Assembly (NCBI GenBank): GCA_946478645.1
Contig: CAMLCW010000344.1
Location: 1-5,481 of the forward strand
Reading direction: 5' to 3'
DNA length: 5,481 bases
DNA from: an uncultured Variovorax sp.
GTDB taxonomy: Bacteria > Pseudomonadota > Gammaproteobacteria > Burkholderiales > Burkholderiaceae
The notes below the pieces were generated by a model. The model was not told where the DNA came from and ran no database searches. It saw only the letters and a program-made list of their open reading frames with translations. This document shows positions 1 through 5,263 of the stretch, piece by piece. A program made the position numbers and the translations under genes. Numbering within the stretch: the stretch's first letter is position 1; the number at the start of each line of letters is the position of its first letter.

Positions 1-281
1 CCAACGTCATCGGCCTGTCCAAGTACGCGCGGCTGGCCGAATGGGTGATGGGCCGGCCGCAGATCCAGGAGGAGGCCGTGGTGCAGCTGGCCGACCTGAT
101 CCAGGAAAAGACGCAGCCCGACGGGCTGGCACTGGTCATGGAGGCCGAGCACTTCTGCATGGCCTGGCGCGGCGTGAAGGAGATGGACAGCAAGATGATC
201 AATTCCGTCATGCGCGGCGTGTTCCTCAAGGACCCGAGCCTGCGCCGCGAATTCCTTTCCCTGCTGCCAAGGAAGAACTGA
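1..281 (+). CDS. folE: GTP cyclohydrolase I, C-terminal part (5' end outside window)
   Basis: This enzyme opens the GTP ring and forms 7,8-dihydroneopterin triphosphate, the first step of folate and other reduced pterin synthesis, in the cytoplasm. The frame starts at base 3 and gives the last 92 residues of a protein normally about 200-220 aa long. Family landmarks are visible: GLSKYARLAEW at residues 4-14, the Q-I-Q-E segment at 20-23, and MEAEHFCM at 46-53. In that motif His50 and Cys52 match the catalytic His and the third zinc-binding Cys (H179 and C181 of the E. coli enzyme). RGV at 56-58 and the SVMRGVF block at 68-74 follow. The stretch DSKMINS at 62-68 differs from the usual S-x-T-V-T-S, so this is a divergent subtype. 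The stop lies 2 nt before the BLUF gene. Family assignment is firm; the exact pathway (folate or another pterin) is not shown. Confidence 0.93.
   Translation, partial: NVIGLSKYARLAEWVMGRPQIQEEAVVQLADLIQEKTQPDGLALVMEAEHFCMAWRGVKEMDSKMINSVMRGVFLKDPSLRREFLSLLPRKN
269..275 (+). promoter_or_regulatory. Ribosome binding site of the BLUF gene, inside folE
   Basis: AAGGAAG lies 8 nt before the ATG at 284 and within the last codons of folE. It supports the 284 start over the longer open frame that begins at 41, whose first 81 codons merely overlap folE out of frame. The arrangement suggests translational coupling. Confidence 0.7.
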
Positions 282-283
282 TC

Positions 284-706
284 ATGCTGGTCCGCCTTCT
301 CTACGCCAGCCGCGCCGTCGACACTCGCCCCGAGGCGATCGAGGCGATCCTCGCGCAGTCGCGCTCCCACAACCCGGCCTCGGGCATCACCGGCATCCTC
401 TGCTACGGCGGCGGCACCTTCCTGCAGGCGATCGAAGGCGGGCGCGAGGCGATCAGCGAGCTCTACGGCCACATCCAGCGCGATGCGCGCCACAAGGACG
501 TGGTGCTGCTGCACTACGAAGAGATCGCCGAGCGCCGCTTCGGCGGCTGGACCATGGGGCAGGTCAACCTGTCGAAGCTCAACGCCTCGACGCTGCTCAA
601 GTATTCGGAGAAGCCCGAGCTCAATCCCTATGCCGTTTCGGGCAAGGTGTCGCTGGCGTTGTTGGAAGAGTTGATGGCCACCGCCGCCATCGTCGGGCGC
701 CACTGA
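284..706 (+). CDS. Short BLUF-domain blue-light sensor protein
   Basis: A 140-aa protein whose first ~93 residues form a BLUF domain, which binds FAD non-covalently and reports blue light through a hydrogen-bond switch around the flavin. The diagnostic residues are present: Tyr7 in LLYASRA (residues 5-11), Asn30 in SHNPASGITG (28-37), Gln48 in FLQAIEG (46-52), and Trp89/Met91 in GGWTMGQ (87-93). They correspond to Tyr21, Asn45, Gln63 and the Trp/Met pair of AppA. The remaining ~47 residues look like the short C-terminal helical cap of PixD/BlrB-type proteins. No GGDEF, EAL or other output domain is attached, so signalling would be through a protein partner. The start follows the folE stop by 2 nt. 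Photoreceptor function is known for the family; the output partner here is unknown. Confidence 0.95.
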   Translation: MLVRLLYASRAVDTRPEAIEAILAQSRSHNPASGITGILCYGGGTFLQAIEGGREAISELYGHIQRDARHKDVVLLHYEEIAERRFGGWTMGQVNLSKLNASTLLKYSEKPELNPYAVSGKVSLALLEELMATAAIVGRH

Positions 707-721
707 TCCCGGTCGGCCGAG

Positions 722-1603
722 GTGCCGCTTTCCGCGTTCGCGCTGATCCTGCTCGCCGGGGTCATTCATGCCAGCTGGAACATCGCGGCCAAGAAGGCGA
801 GCGGCGATGCGCGCTTCGCCTTCCAGAGTTCCGTGTTCATGGCGGTGCTGTGGGCGCCGGTGGGCATCGGGCTGGGCTGGCGCGTAGTGCCGGGCTGGGG
901 CGCGACCGAATGGGGCTTCGTCGCGCTGAGCGGCGTGCTGCATGTCTTCTATTACGTCGTGCTGCTGCGGGGCTACCGCAAGTCCGACCTCACGGTGGTG
1001 TACCCGCTGGCGCGCGGCTCGGGCCCGCTGCTGTCGTCGCTGGTCGCGATCCTGTTCCTCGGCGAACGCATCAGCCTGGTGGGCCTCGCAGGCATCCTGG
1101 GCGTGGTGCTCGGCGTGTTCCTCGTGGCTGGCGGCCCCGCGCTGTGGCGCCGCCAGCATGACGCGGCGCAGCGCGAGCGCGTGCACAAGGGGCTGCGCTA
1201 CGGTCTCCTGACCGGTGCCTTCATCGCGGCCTACACGGTGGCCGACAGTTACGCGGTGAAGTTCCTTGCGATGTCGCCGATCCTCCTCGACTACTTCAGT
1301 AACTTCGTGCGCGTGGGGCTGCTCGCGCCCGTCGCGCTGCGCGACCGCGCCGCCACCGCGCGCATGTGGCGCGCGCAGTGGAAGTACGCGCTGCTGGTGG
1401 CGGCCATCAGTCCGGTCTCGTACGTGCTGGTGCTCTATGCGGTGCAGCAGGCGCCCATCTCGCACGTGGCGCCGGCGCGCGAGGTGTCGATGCTGTTCGC
1501 CGCGCTGATCGGCGGCCATCTGCTGCGCGAGGGCGACCGCCTGATGCGCCTGCTGGGCGCGGCCTTCATTGCCGCCGGCGTGATCGCGCTGGCGCTCGGT
1601 TGA
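722..1603 (+). CDS. EamA/DMT-superfamily membrane transporter
   Basis: A 293-aa integral inner-membrane protein made almost entirely of hydrophobic helices (about ten), built from two EamA repeats at roughly residues 3-137 and 159-292. Each repeat carries the usual signature near its end: YPLARGSGPL at 94-103 followed by FLGERIS at 112-118, and the matching HVAPAREVSMLFA at 248-260 followed by LLREGD at 267-272. The linker near 141-158 is basic and hydrophilic. The family exports or exchanges small metabolites such as amino acids or nucleobases; the substrate cannot be read from the sequence. The start is GTG at 722. It is the first usable start, because the BLUF stop at 704-706 lies in the same frame. 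The ribosome site before it is weak, so translation may depend on coupling with the BLUF gene. Confidence 0.92.
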   Translation: MPLSAFALILLAGVIHASWNIAAKKASGDARFAFQSSVFMAVLWAPVGIGLGWRVVPGWGATEWGFVALSGVLHVFYYVVLLRGYRKSDLTVVYPLARGSGPLLSSLVAILFLGERISLVGLAGILGVVLGVFLVAGGPALWRRQHDAAQRERVHKGLRYGLLTGAFIAAYTVADSYAVKFLAMSPILLDYFSNFVRVGLLAPVALRDRAATARMWRAQWKYALLVAAISPVSYVLVLYAVQQAPISHVAPAREVSMLFAALIGGHLLREGDRLMRLLGAAFIAAGVIALALG

Positions 1604-1609
1604 AGGCGG
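1602..1609 (+). promoter_or_regulatory. Ribosome binding site of the DUF429 gene
   Basis: GAAGGCGG overlaps the transporter's TGA stop and precedes the ATG at 1617 by 7 nt. It supports that start and coupled translation in one operon. Confidence 0.6.
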
Positions 1610-1616
1610 GCCGACG

Positions 1617-2441
1617 ATGCTGCTGTTCGGCTGCGATTTCTCCAGCGCGCCGAGCGCGCGCAAGCCGATCGTGGTCGCGGCCGGCGAGGCGCGCGGCACC
1701 GGCACCCTGGCGCTGACCCGGCTGGTGCGCTTCAGCACGCTCGCGGGCTGGGCCGAATGGCTGGCCACCGAGCCGGCATGGATCGGCGGCTTCGATTTTC
1801 CGTTCGGGCTGCCGCGCGAGCTGGTGCAGCAGCTGCAATGGCCGTGCGAATGGGAGGCGCTCATGCACCACTATGCGCGCCTGAGCCGCGCCGAGATCCG
1901 CGAGACTTTCGCGGCCTTCTGCGCGGCGCGCCCGGCGGGCGGCAAGTTCGCGCACCGGGCGACCGACGCGCCGGCCGGGTCGAGCACCTCGATGAAGTGG
2001 GTCAACCCGCCCGTGGCGTTCATGCTTCACGCCGGCGTGCCGCCGCTGCTGGCGGCGGGGGCCAGCCTGCCGGGGCTGCACGTCGGCAGCCATGCGCACC
2101 GCATCGCGCTCGAAGCCTATCCGGGGCTGCTCGCGCGCGAACTGATCGGCCGGCGCAGCTACAAGAACGACGAGCGCGCGAAGCAGACGCCCGAGCGGCT
2201 CGCCGCGCGGGCCGACCTGCTCGCCGCGCTCGAGGCGGGCACCTCGCGCCTGGGCCTGCGGCTGGGCCTCGAGGCCGCGCACCGCGCCGAACTGCTCGAG
2301 GATGCGCAGGGCGATCATCTCGACGCCGTGCTGTGCCTCGTGCAGGCCGCCTGGAGCGCCGAACGCGCGTCCACGCCCGGACCGGGCTACGGGCTGCCCG
2401 AGGGCATCGATCCGCTCGAGGGCTGGATCGTCACGGCCTGA
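1617..2441 (+). CDS. DUF429 family protein, predicted RNase H-fold
   Basis: A 274-aa soluble protein of the DUF429 family, which has been predicted to adopt an RNase H-like fold and possibly act as a nuclease; no role is established. Acidic residues in the expected places are visible: Asp7 in FGCDFSSAPS (4-13), Asp60 in GGFDFPFGLP (57-66), Glu166 in ALEAYPG (164-170) and the pair Asp233/Asp236 in GDHLDAVLC (232-240). Other conserved-looking blocks are KWVNPPVAFML (127-137) and SYKND (181-185). The C-terminus, PEGIDPLEGWI at 261-271, is typical of family members. There is no signal peptide or membrane segment. It is the last gene of the plus-strand run, 13 nt after the transporter. Family assignment is confident; catalytic activity is inference. 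Confidence 0.85.
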   Translation: MLLFGCDFSSAPSARKPIVVAAGEARGTGTLALTRLVRFSTLAGWAEWLATEPAWIGGFDFPFGLPRELVQQLQWPCEWEALMHHYARLSRAEIRETFAAFCAARPAGGKFAHRATDAPAGSSTSMKWVNPPVAFMLHAGVPPLLAAGASLPGLHVGSHAHRIALEAYPGLLARELIGRRSYKNDERAKQTPERLAARADLLAALEAGTSRLGLRLGLEAAHRAELLEDAQGDHLDAVLCLVQAAWSAERASTPGPGYGLPEGIDPLEGWIVTA

Positions 2442-2450
2442 GCCTTGTTG

Positions 2451-2513
2451 TCCTACAGGGTTTTGCGCCGCCGGCCAGCGGGGCGGGGCCGCGCCGTCCG
2501 CTAGATTGGGGTG
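2451..2513 (+). promoter_or_regulatory. Candidate promoter of the BON lipoprotein gene with upstream TCCTAC box
   Basis: GCTAGATT (2500-2507) resembles a -10 element: TAGATT matches TATAAT at 4 of 6 positions, and the C directly before it is typical of RpoS-type promoters. No good -35 hexamer is seen 16-18 nt upstream, where the DNA is GC-rich. TCCTAC at 2451-2456, 44 nt before the CTAGATT, could be an activator site. A similar pair with nearly the same spacing precedes the DUF1328 gene on the other strand. All of this is inferred from pattern. Confidence 0.35.
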
Positions 2514-2537
2514 CGGCCCAACCGGGCCGCGCTTTTT
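2511..2537 (+). terminator. GC hairpin plus T5: terminator of the folE-BLUF-DMT-DUF429 run, or leader hairpin
   Basis: GCGGCCC (2513-2519), loop AACC, then GGGCCGC (2524-2530) form a perfect 7-bp stem. It extends to 9 bp with a G-U and a G-C pair and is followed by TTTTT at 2533-2537. This is a textbook intrinsic terminator shape, 69 nt after the DUF429 stop. It also lies just after a candidate -10 element (2502-2507), so a transcript starting near 2513 would carry the same hairpin at its 5' end. The sequence alone does not decide between terminator and leader structure. Confidence 0.6.
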
Positions 2538-2564
2538 GCGCTTTGCTGCTCCTTGCGAGCGAAT

Positions 2565-2570
2565 GGAGGA
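2565..2570 (+). promoter_or_regulatory. Strong ribosome binding site of the BON gene
   Basis: GGAGGA, a near-perfect Shine-Dalgarno sequence, lies 5 nt before the ATG at 2576. It fixes the start, which also gives a complete lipoprotein signal peptide. The open frame upstream of this ATG is only the shadow of DUF429. Confidence 0.85.
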
Positions 2571-2575
2571 TTCCA

Positions 2576-3049
2576 ATGAACAGAACACATCGTTCCCTCA
2601 CTGCCGTGCTGCTGGCCGGCTCGGCGCTGGCGCTTGCCGCATGCGACAACGCCGACAACCGCACCGCCGGGCAGCAGCTCGACAGCGCGATCGCCAAGAC
2701 CGAGCAGGCGGCCGAGACCGCCGCCGCCAAGACCGCGGAAGCGCTCCGGGATGCCAAGGAGAAGGTCGATGCCTCGGGCACCACCGCCGAGGTGAAGGAT
2801 GCCGCAAAGGATGCCGGCGCTGCAGTGAGCGCCACCGTGGACGATGCCGCGATCACCGCATCGGTCTCGGCCGGGCTCGCCAGGGACCCCGACCTGAGCG
2901 CGATCAAGATCGACGTCGACACGAAAGCCGGTGTGGTGAGCCTCAAGGGCCCGGCGCCCACGGCCGCTGCCAAGGCGCGGGCCGAGGAAATCGCCAAGGG
3001 CGTGCAGGGCGTGAGCTCGGTCAACAACCTGCTCGAGGTCCGCAGCTGA
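2576..3049 (+). CDS. BON-domain lipoprotein
   Basis: A 157-aa envelope lipoprotein. Residues 1-22 form a lipoprotein signal peptide with basic MNRTHR, a hydrophobic core and the lipobox LAAC, giving lipidated Cys23. Asp24 directly after the Cys is the residue that, in E. coli, favours retention in the inner membrane. Residues ~30-86 are rich in Ala, Lys, Glu and Asp and look like amphipathic helix with loose 11-residue periodicity. Residues ~89-156 form a BON domain: DDAAITASVSAGL (89-101), IKIDVDTKAGVVSLKG (110-125) and the closing GVSSVNNLLEV (145-155). BON domains bind phospholipid or assist envelope stability, as in OsmY. The gene has its own leader and a strong ribosome site, and ends 19 nt before a terminator hairpin. 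A general or osmotic stress role is inferred from relatives. Confidence 0.9.
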   Translation: MNRTHRSLTAVLLAGSALALAACDNADNRTAGQQLDSAIAKTEQAAETAAAKTAEALRDAKEKVDASGTTAEVKDAAKDAGAAVSATVDDAAITASVSAGLARDPDLSAIKIDVDTKAGVVSLKGPAPTAAAKARAEEIAKGVQGVSSVNNLLEVRS

Positions 3050-3068
3050 GGCCATTTGGCCCGCAGCA

Positions 3069-3100
3069 ATGAAAAAGCCCGGCGAGCCGGGCTTTTTCAT
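3069..3100. terminator. Bidirectional intrinsic terminator between convergent units
   Basis: ATGAAAAAGCCCGG (3069-3082), loop CGAG, and CCGGGCTTTTTCAT (3087-3100) form a perfect 14-bp inverted repeat with A5 on the left arm and T5 on the right. Read on either strand it gives a GC-rich stem followed by Us. It lies 19 nt after the BON stop and 16 nt after the stop of the ferritin-like gene, so it can end both transcripts. Confidence 0.95.
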
Positions 3101-3116
3101 GGGGCGTCCGCCCGGA

Positions 3117-3680
3117 TCAGTGGCCGAGCCAGTCCTTGAGTTCGTCGGCGTGTTCTTCCTCGTCCGACAGGATGTCTTCGAGCATGCGCCGCGTGGTCGG
3201 GTCCTTGTCGCCGATGAGGTTGATCATCTGGCGGTAGGTCTCGACCGCGATGCGCTCGGCCACCAGGTTCGCGCGCACCATGGCCTGCAGGTCGGTCGAT
3301 TCGTCGTAGTTCGCATGGCTGCGGTCGAGCAGGTGGGTCGGCGCGAAATCGGGTTCGCCGCCGAGCTGGACGATACGCTCGGCAATGCGGTCGGCGTGCG
3401 CCGACTCCTCGTTCGCATGCACGAGGAACTCGTCGGCGATCGCGGGCGAGGAAACGCCGCTGGCCGTGAAGTAGTGGCGCTTGTAGCGCAGCACGCACAC
3501 CAGTTCGGTCGCGAGCGCATCGTTCAGCAGCTTGACGACGTCGTCGCGCCACGGTCCGTAGCTCGGCGTGACGGCGCCTTCGTCGAGGCTCCGGGCGGCG
3601 GCGCCGATGGCGTTCTCGTCGAGCACCAGGCGCTGGTGACCGGCACTGCGGTTGTCGGGTTGGGAAACGGTGGCGTTCAT
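3117..3680 (-). CDS. Ferritin-like (bacterioferritin-type) iron-storage/protection protein
   Basis: A 187-aa four-helix-bundle protein with all six di-iron ligands of the bacterioferritin pattern: Glu59 (ATELVC), Glu92 and His95 (EESAHADR), Glu142 (VAERIAVE), and Glu174 and His177 (DEEEHADEL). Spacings match E. coli Bfr E18, E51, H54, E94, E127 and H130. Residue 93, where Bfr has the haem-binding Met52, is Ser, so haem is probably not bound as in Bfr. The first ~45 residues are an extension lacking in Bfr. Ferritin-like proteins oxidise Fe(II) with O2 or H2O2, storing iron and limiting hydroxyl-radical damage. The start ATG shares one base with the preceding stop (TGATG), and AAAGGA lies 6 nt upstream at 3687-3692. 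Assembly into a Bfr-like cage or a Dps-like role cannot be decided here. Confidence 0.9.
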   Translation of the reverse strand: MNATVSQPDNRSAGHQRLVLDENAIGAAARSLDEGAVTPSYGPWRDDVVKLLNDALATELVCVLRYKRHYFTASGVSSPAIADEFLVHANEESAHADRIAERIVQLGGEPDFAPTHLLDRSHANYDESTDLQAMVRANLVAERIAVETYRQMINLIGDKDPTTRRMLEDILSDEEEHADELKDWLGH

Positions 3681-4165
3681 CAGGGGTCCTTTCGTGGGCT
3701 TGTGTTTCTCTGCTGCATCAGCGTATTGACGACGTCAGCCACATCGGATGTTTTGAGCACTGCCGCCAGCACCGCCGTGAAAGAGAGCAGGCGCCACGGC
3801 CGCACGAGCACCAGGACGGCGCCCGTGGCCGCGGCGATGGCCATGAGCTTGGCCGGTTCCTTGCGCGCATAGCGCTCGAGCACCGGCCGCGCGAGCTGGC
3901 CCATCGCATGGGCGGGGTGGCGGCGCCACCAGCGCTCGGTCATGCTGCGCGCCATCGAGAGCCAGGGCAGCGAGGCATGGTCCGTGCGCTCGCCGTGCAG
4001 GCCCTGTGCGGCGCCCTGCGCGTGCGCGCCATCGGGCCAGCCGTCGTACGGTTGCTCGTCGTAGCCGGGTTCGTCATGGCCGCCGTTCAATTCCCGCACG
4101 AGCGCGCGGCGCGACAGCGCCAGCCGTTCCTGCGGCGTGAGGAGCTTGCGTTCAATGTCGTCCAT
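3680..4165 (-). CDS. Small membrane protein of unknown function, third gene of a yqjDEK-like set
   Basis: A 161-aa protein that I cannot assign to a named family. The N-terminus (DIERKLLTPQERLALSRRAL, residues 3-22) is a charged, probably helical segment. Residues ~28-62 are low-complexity and rich in Gly, Asp, His, Tyr and Gln. A basic stretch, ERWWRRHPAH, is at 77-86. Two short hydrophobic segments lie at ~106-121 and ~126-138, separated by RPWR (122-125). Similar C-termini occur in hypothetical proteins of Burkholderiales next to DUF883 and holin-like genes. By position it corresponds to E. coli yqjK, but sequence similarity is not evident. The chosen ATG at 4165 has AGGAG 7 nt upstream and overlaps the preceding gene by 14 nt. 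A longer frame from 4204 overlaps further and has less support. Confidence 0.75.
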   Translation of the reverse strand: MDDIERKLLTPQERLALSRRALVRELNGGHDEPGYDEQPYDGWPDGAHAQGAAQGLHGERTDHASLPWLSMARSMTERWWRRHPAHAMGQLARPVLERYARKEPAKLMAIAAATGAVLVLVRPWRLLSFTAVLAAVLKTSDVADVVNTLMQQRNTSPRKDP

Positions 4166-4535
4166 CGCGGGCTCCTGCTTCGTGCAACGCGCGCAGGTCG
4201 GCATCGACCTGGGCCCGGAGATCGTCGAATCCGTGACCCGGGAAAGGCCGCGTCGCGACCCAGGTGCAAAGGCCGGCCACGGCCAGCGCCACGCCGGGCA
4301 CTGCGACCAGCACCCAGTGGAAGGTTCCGTGCATTACGCCGAGCAGCACCGCGACGCCGATCAGCCCGAGGGCCAGCATCGCACTGGCCGCCGCGAAGAC
4401 GCCGGCGAGCATGCGGGCCAACAGGCTTCGGCCTGCTTCGGAGGCCTCCTGTCGTACCAGTGCCGCGTAGTTCGCGGCATGTTCGGCGATGAGTTCCGGG
4501 TGCCCGAGCGCCGTGGAAAAGATCGGATGGAGCAT
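4152..4535 (-). CDS. Holin-like / YqjE-type two-helix membrane protein
   Basis: A 127-aa inner-membrane protein. The N-terminus, HPIFSTALGHPELIAEHA (3-20), and the following amphipathic segment ending near 42 precede two hydrophobic helices at about 43-68 and 72-95. A charged C-terminal tail (GFDDLRAQVDADLRALHEA, 102-120) follows. This layout fits the small proteins annotated as phage holin family (PF07332) or YqjE, which sit next to DUF883 genes in many proteobacteria. Despite the name, no phage genes are nearby, and a lysis role is unlikely. It begins 38 nt after the DUF883 stop with no clear Shine-Dalgarno sequence before the ATG at 4535. Its end overlaps the next gene by 14 nt, indicating coupled translation. 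The molecular function is unknown. Confidence 0.75.
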   Translation of the reverse strand: MLHPIFSTALGHPELIAEHAANYAALVRQEASEAGRSLLARMLAGVFAAASAMLALGLIGVAVLLGVMHGTFHWVLVAVPGVALAVAGLCTWVATRPFPGHGFDDLRAQVDADLRALHEAGARDGRH

Positions 4536-4573
4536 GGTGCGCGGGATCCGGACTCAGCCTGTGGTCGGTCGAA

Positions 4574-4948
4574 TCAGTAGTCGTCCCTGCGGCCGCGGCT
4601 GGCCAGCACGATGAGGGCGGTGATCGCGGCGCCGGCCGCGGCGGCGATCAGCACCGAGCGCACGGGCTGGTCGGAGATGTAGCGGCCGGTCACGTCGGCA
4701 GCCTGTTCGAGGCGGCGCTGCGCGCGGGCGCTGGTGGTCGACGCCGCGTCGAGGCCGCGCTGCACGGCCTGCTGCACGCGCGCTGCGAGCTGCTCGACCC
4801 CGGGCTCCACATCGCGGCGCAGTTCGCGGACCTTTTCGCCGGCCGCATTCACCGCGTTCTGGGCATAGGCCCGCGTGCTTTCGACCGCTTCGTTGGCGGT
4901 CTGGCGTGCGTCGTCGGCGAGTTGCGAGGGGGTCTTCGTCGTGTTCAT
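4574..4948 (-). CDS. DUF883 (ElaB/YqjD/YgaM-type) tail-anchored membrane protein
   Basis: A 124-aa protein with a long Ala/Glu/Gln/Arg-rich, probably coiled helix (residues ~7-88) and a single C-terminal membrane segment at about 98-116. The segment is introduced by the family-typical YISDQPVRSVLIAAAAGAA (90-108), and the end is the basic tail SRGRRDDY. In E. coli, YqjD, ElaB and YgaM are RpoS-controlled inner-membrane proteins; YqjD binds ribosomes in stationary phase. The same role here is inference from family and context. AAAGGAAA at 4955-4962 is the likely ribosome site, with its AGGA core 8 nt before the ATG. The following holin-like gene matches the yqjD-yqjE order. There are no obvious oddities in length or reading frame. 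Confidence 0.88.
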   Translation of the reverse strand: MNTTKTPSQLADDARQTANEAVESTRAYAQNAVNAAGEKVRELRRDVEPGVEQLAARVQQAVQRGLDAASTTSARAQRRLEQAADVTGRYISDQPVRSVLIAAAAGAAITALIVLASRGRRDDY

Positions 4949-4992
4949 GGGGAGTTTCCTTTCCGGGGGAGATGAAATGCGGGAGCCTGCGG

Positions 4993-5022
4993 ATCGTACC
5001 TACGCTACTTGCGTCGTAGCAA
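4993..5022 (-). promoter_or_regulatory. Weak candidate internal promoter before the DUF883 gene
   Basis: Read on the minus strand, TTGCTA (5022-5017) and TACGAT (4998-4993) each match the sigma70 hexamers at 4 of 6 positions with an 18-nt spacer. The site overlaps the end of the DUF1328 gene. The remaining 56-nt gap holds nothing else but the DUF883 ribosome site. This match could be chance. Confidence 0.2.
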
Positions 5023-5169
5023 GCCGGCCAGGAAGCTGGCAATGGCGAGCACCACGAAGATCACGAACAGGATCTTGGCGATGCCTGCCGCGCTGGCGGC
5101 GATGCCGCCGAAACCGAGCACGGCGGCGATCAGCGCGATGACCAGAAACACCACTGCGTAATGCAACAT
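5005..5169 (-). CDS. DUF1328 (YtjA-type) small membrane protein
   Basis: A 54-aa hydrophobic peptide that reads [14 protein letters not shown] at the start, then [16 protein letters not shown] at residues 19-34, and ends GLLRRK. These are the family's hallmarks: two membrane helices (~4-24 and ~29-49) around a Gly/Ala-rich FGGIA turn, and a short basic tail. Full length is typical for the family. The function of DUF1328 proteins is unknown; they are commonly found among stress-related genes. AAGGAGT at 5174-5180 is a strong ribosome site 4 nt before the ATG. It is the first complete gene of the minus-strand series, 56 nt ahead of the DUF883 gene, and probably heads the operon. It lies too far from the histidine kinase gene (187 nt) for tight coupling. 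Confidence 0.93.
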   Translation of the reverse strand: MLHYAVVFLVIALIAAVLGFGGIAASAAGIAKILFVIFVVLAIASFLAGLLRRK

Positions 5170-5204
5170 GTGGACTCCTTCGAGACTTCGCTCGTTGTTT
5201 TGCA

Positions 5205-5263
5205 GGTTGCTGCCACGGCCCGCGCGTTCATGCGGCGGGAGGGATCGGCAGCGTGGAGCAACC
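5205..5263. repeat. Interrupted inverted repeat upstream of the DUF1328 gene
   Basis: GGTTGCTGCCAC (5205-5216) and GTGGAGCAACC (5253-5263) are complementary over 11 bp with one bulged base, separated by 36 nt. It could form a leader stem if transcription starts farther upstream, or serve as a dyad operator. No known motif is recognised. Confidence 0.4.

Noticed and set aside
41..283. A longer version of the BLUF protein starting at 41
   Set aside because: This part overlaps folE in another frame and reads as Gly/Ala/Arg-rich shadow sequence. The ATG at 284 has a proper ribosome site and begins exactly at the BLUF domain.
1757..2575. Extension of the BON protein frame upstream to 1757
   Set aside because: It runs through DUF429 out of frame. 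The lipoprotein signal peptide and the GGAGGA site show the real start at 2576.
1566..2588. A 340-codon open frame on the minus strand opposite DUF429
   Set aside because: Its composition (Arg, Ala, Gly, Gln-rich) is typical of high-GC antisense frames, no domain is recognisable, and DUF429 on the plus strand has clear family motifs.
3069..3872. Plus-strand frame starting MKKPGEPGFF, and its minus-strand mirror starting MKKPGSPGFF at 3100
   Set aside because: Both begin inside the palindromic terminator, which happens to carry ATG on each strand. The rest is antisense to the ferritin-like gene or to the BON gene.
4152..4535. A prophage lysis cassette suggested by the holin-like protein
   Set aside because: There is no endolysin, spanin or other phage gene nearby, and this small-protein type is a regular neighbour of DUF883 genes on chromosomes.
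3908..4580. Plus-strand frames of 147-194 codons
   Set aside because: They are antisense to the 161-aa, holin-like and DUF883 genes and have the Arg/Pro/Ala-rich composition of shadow frames.
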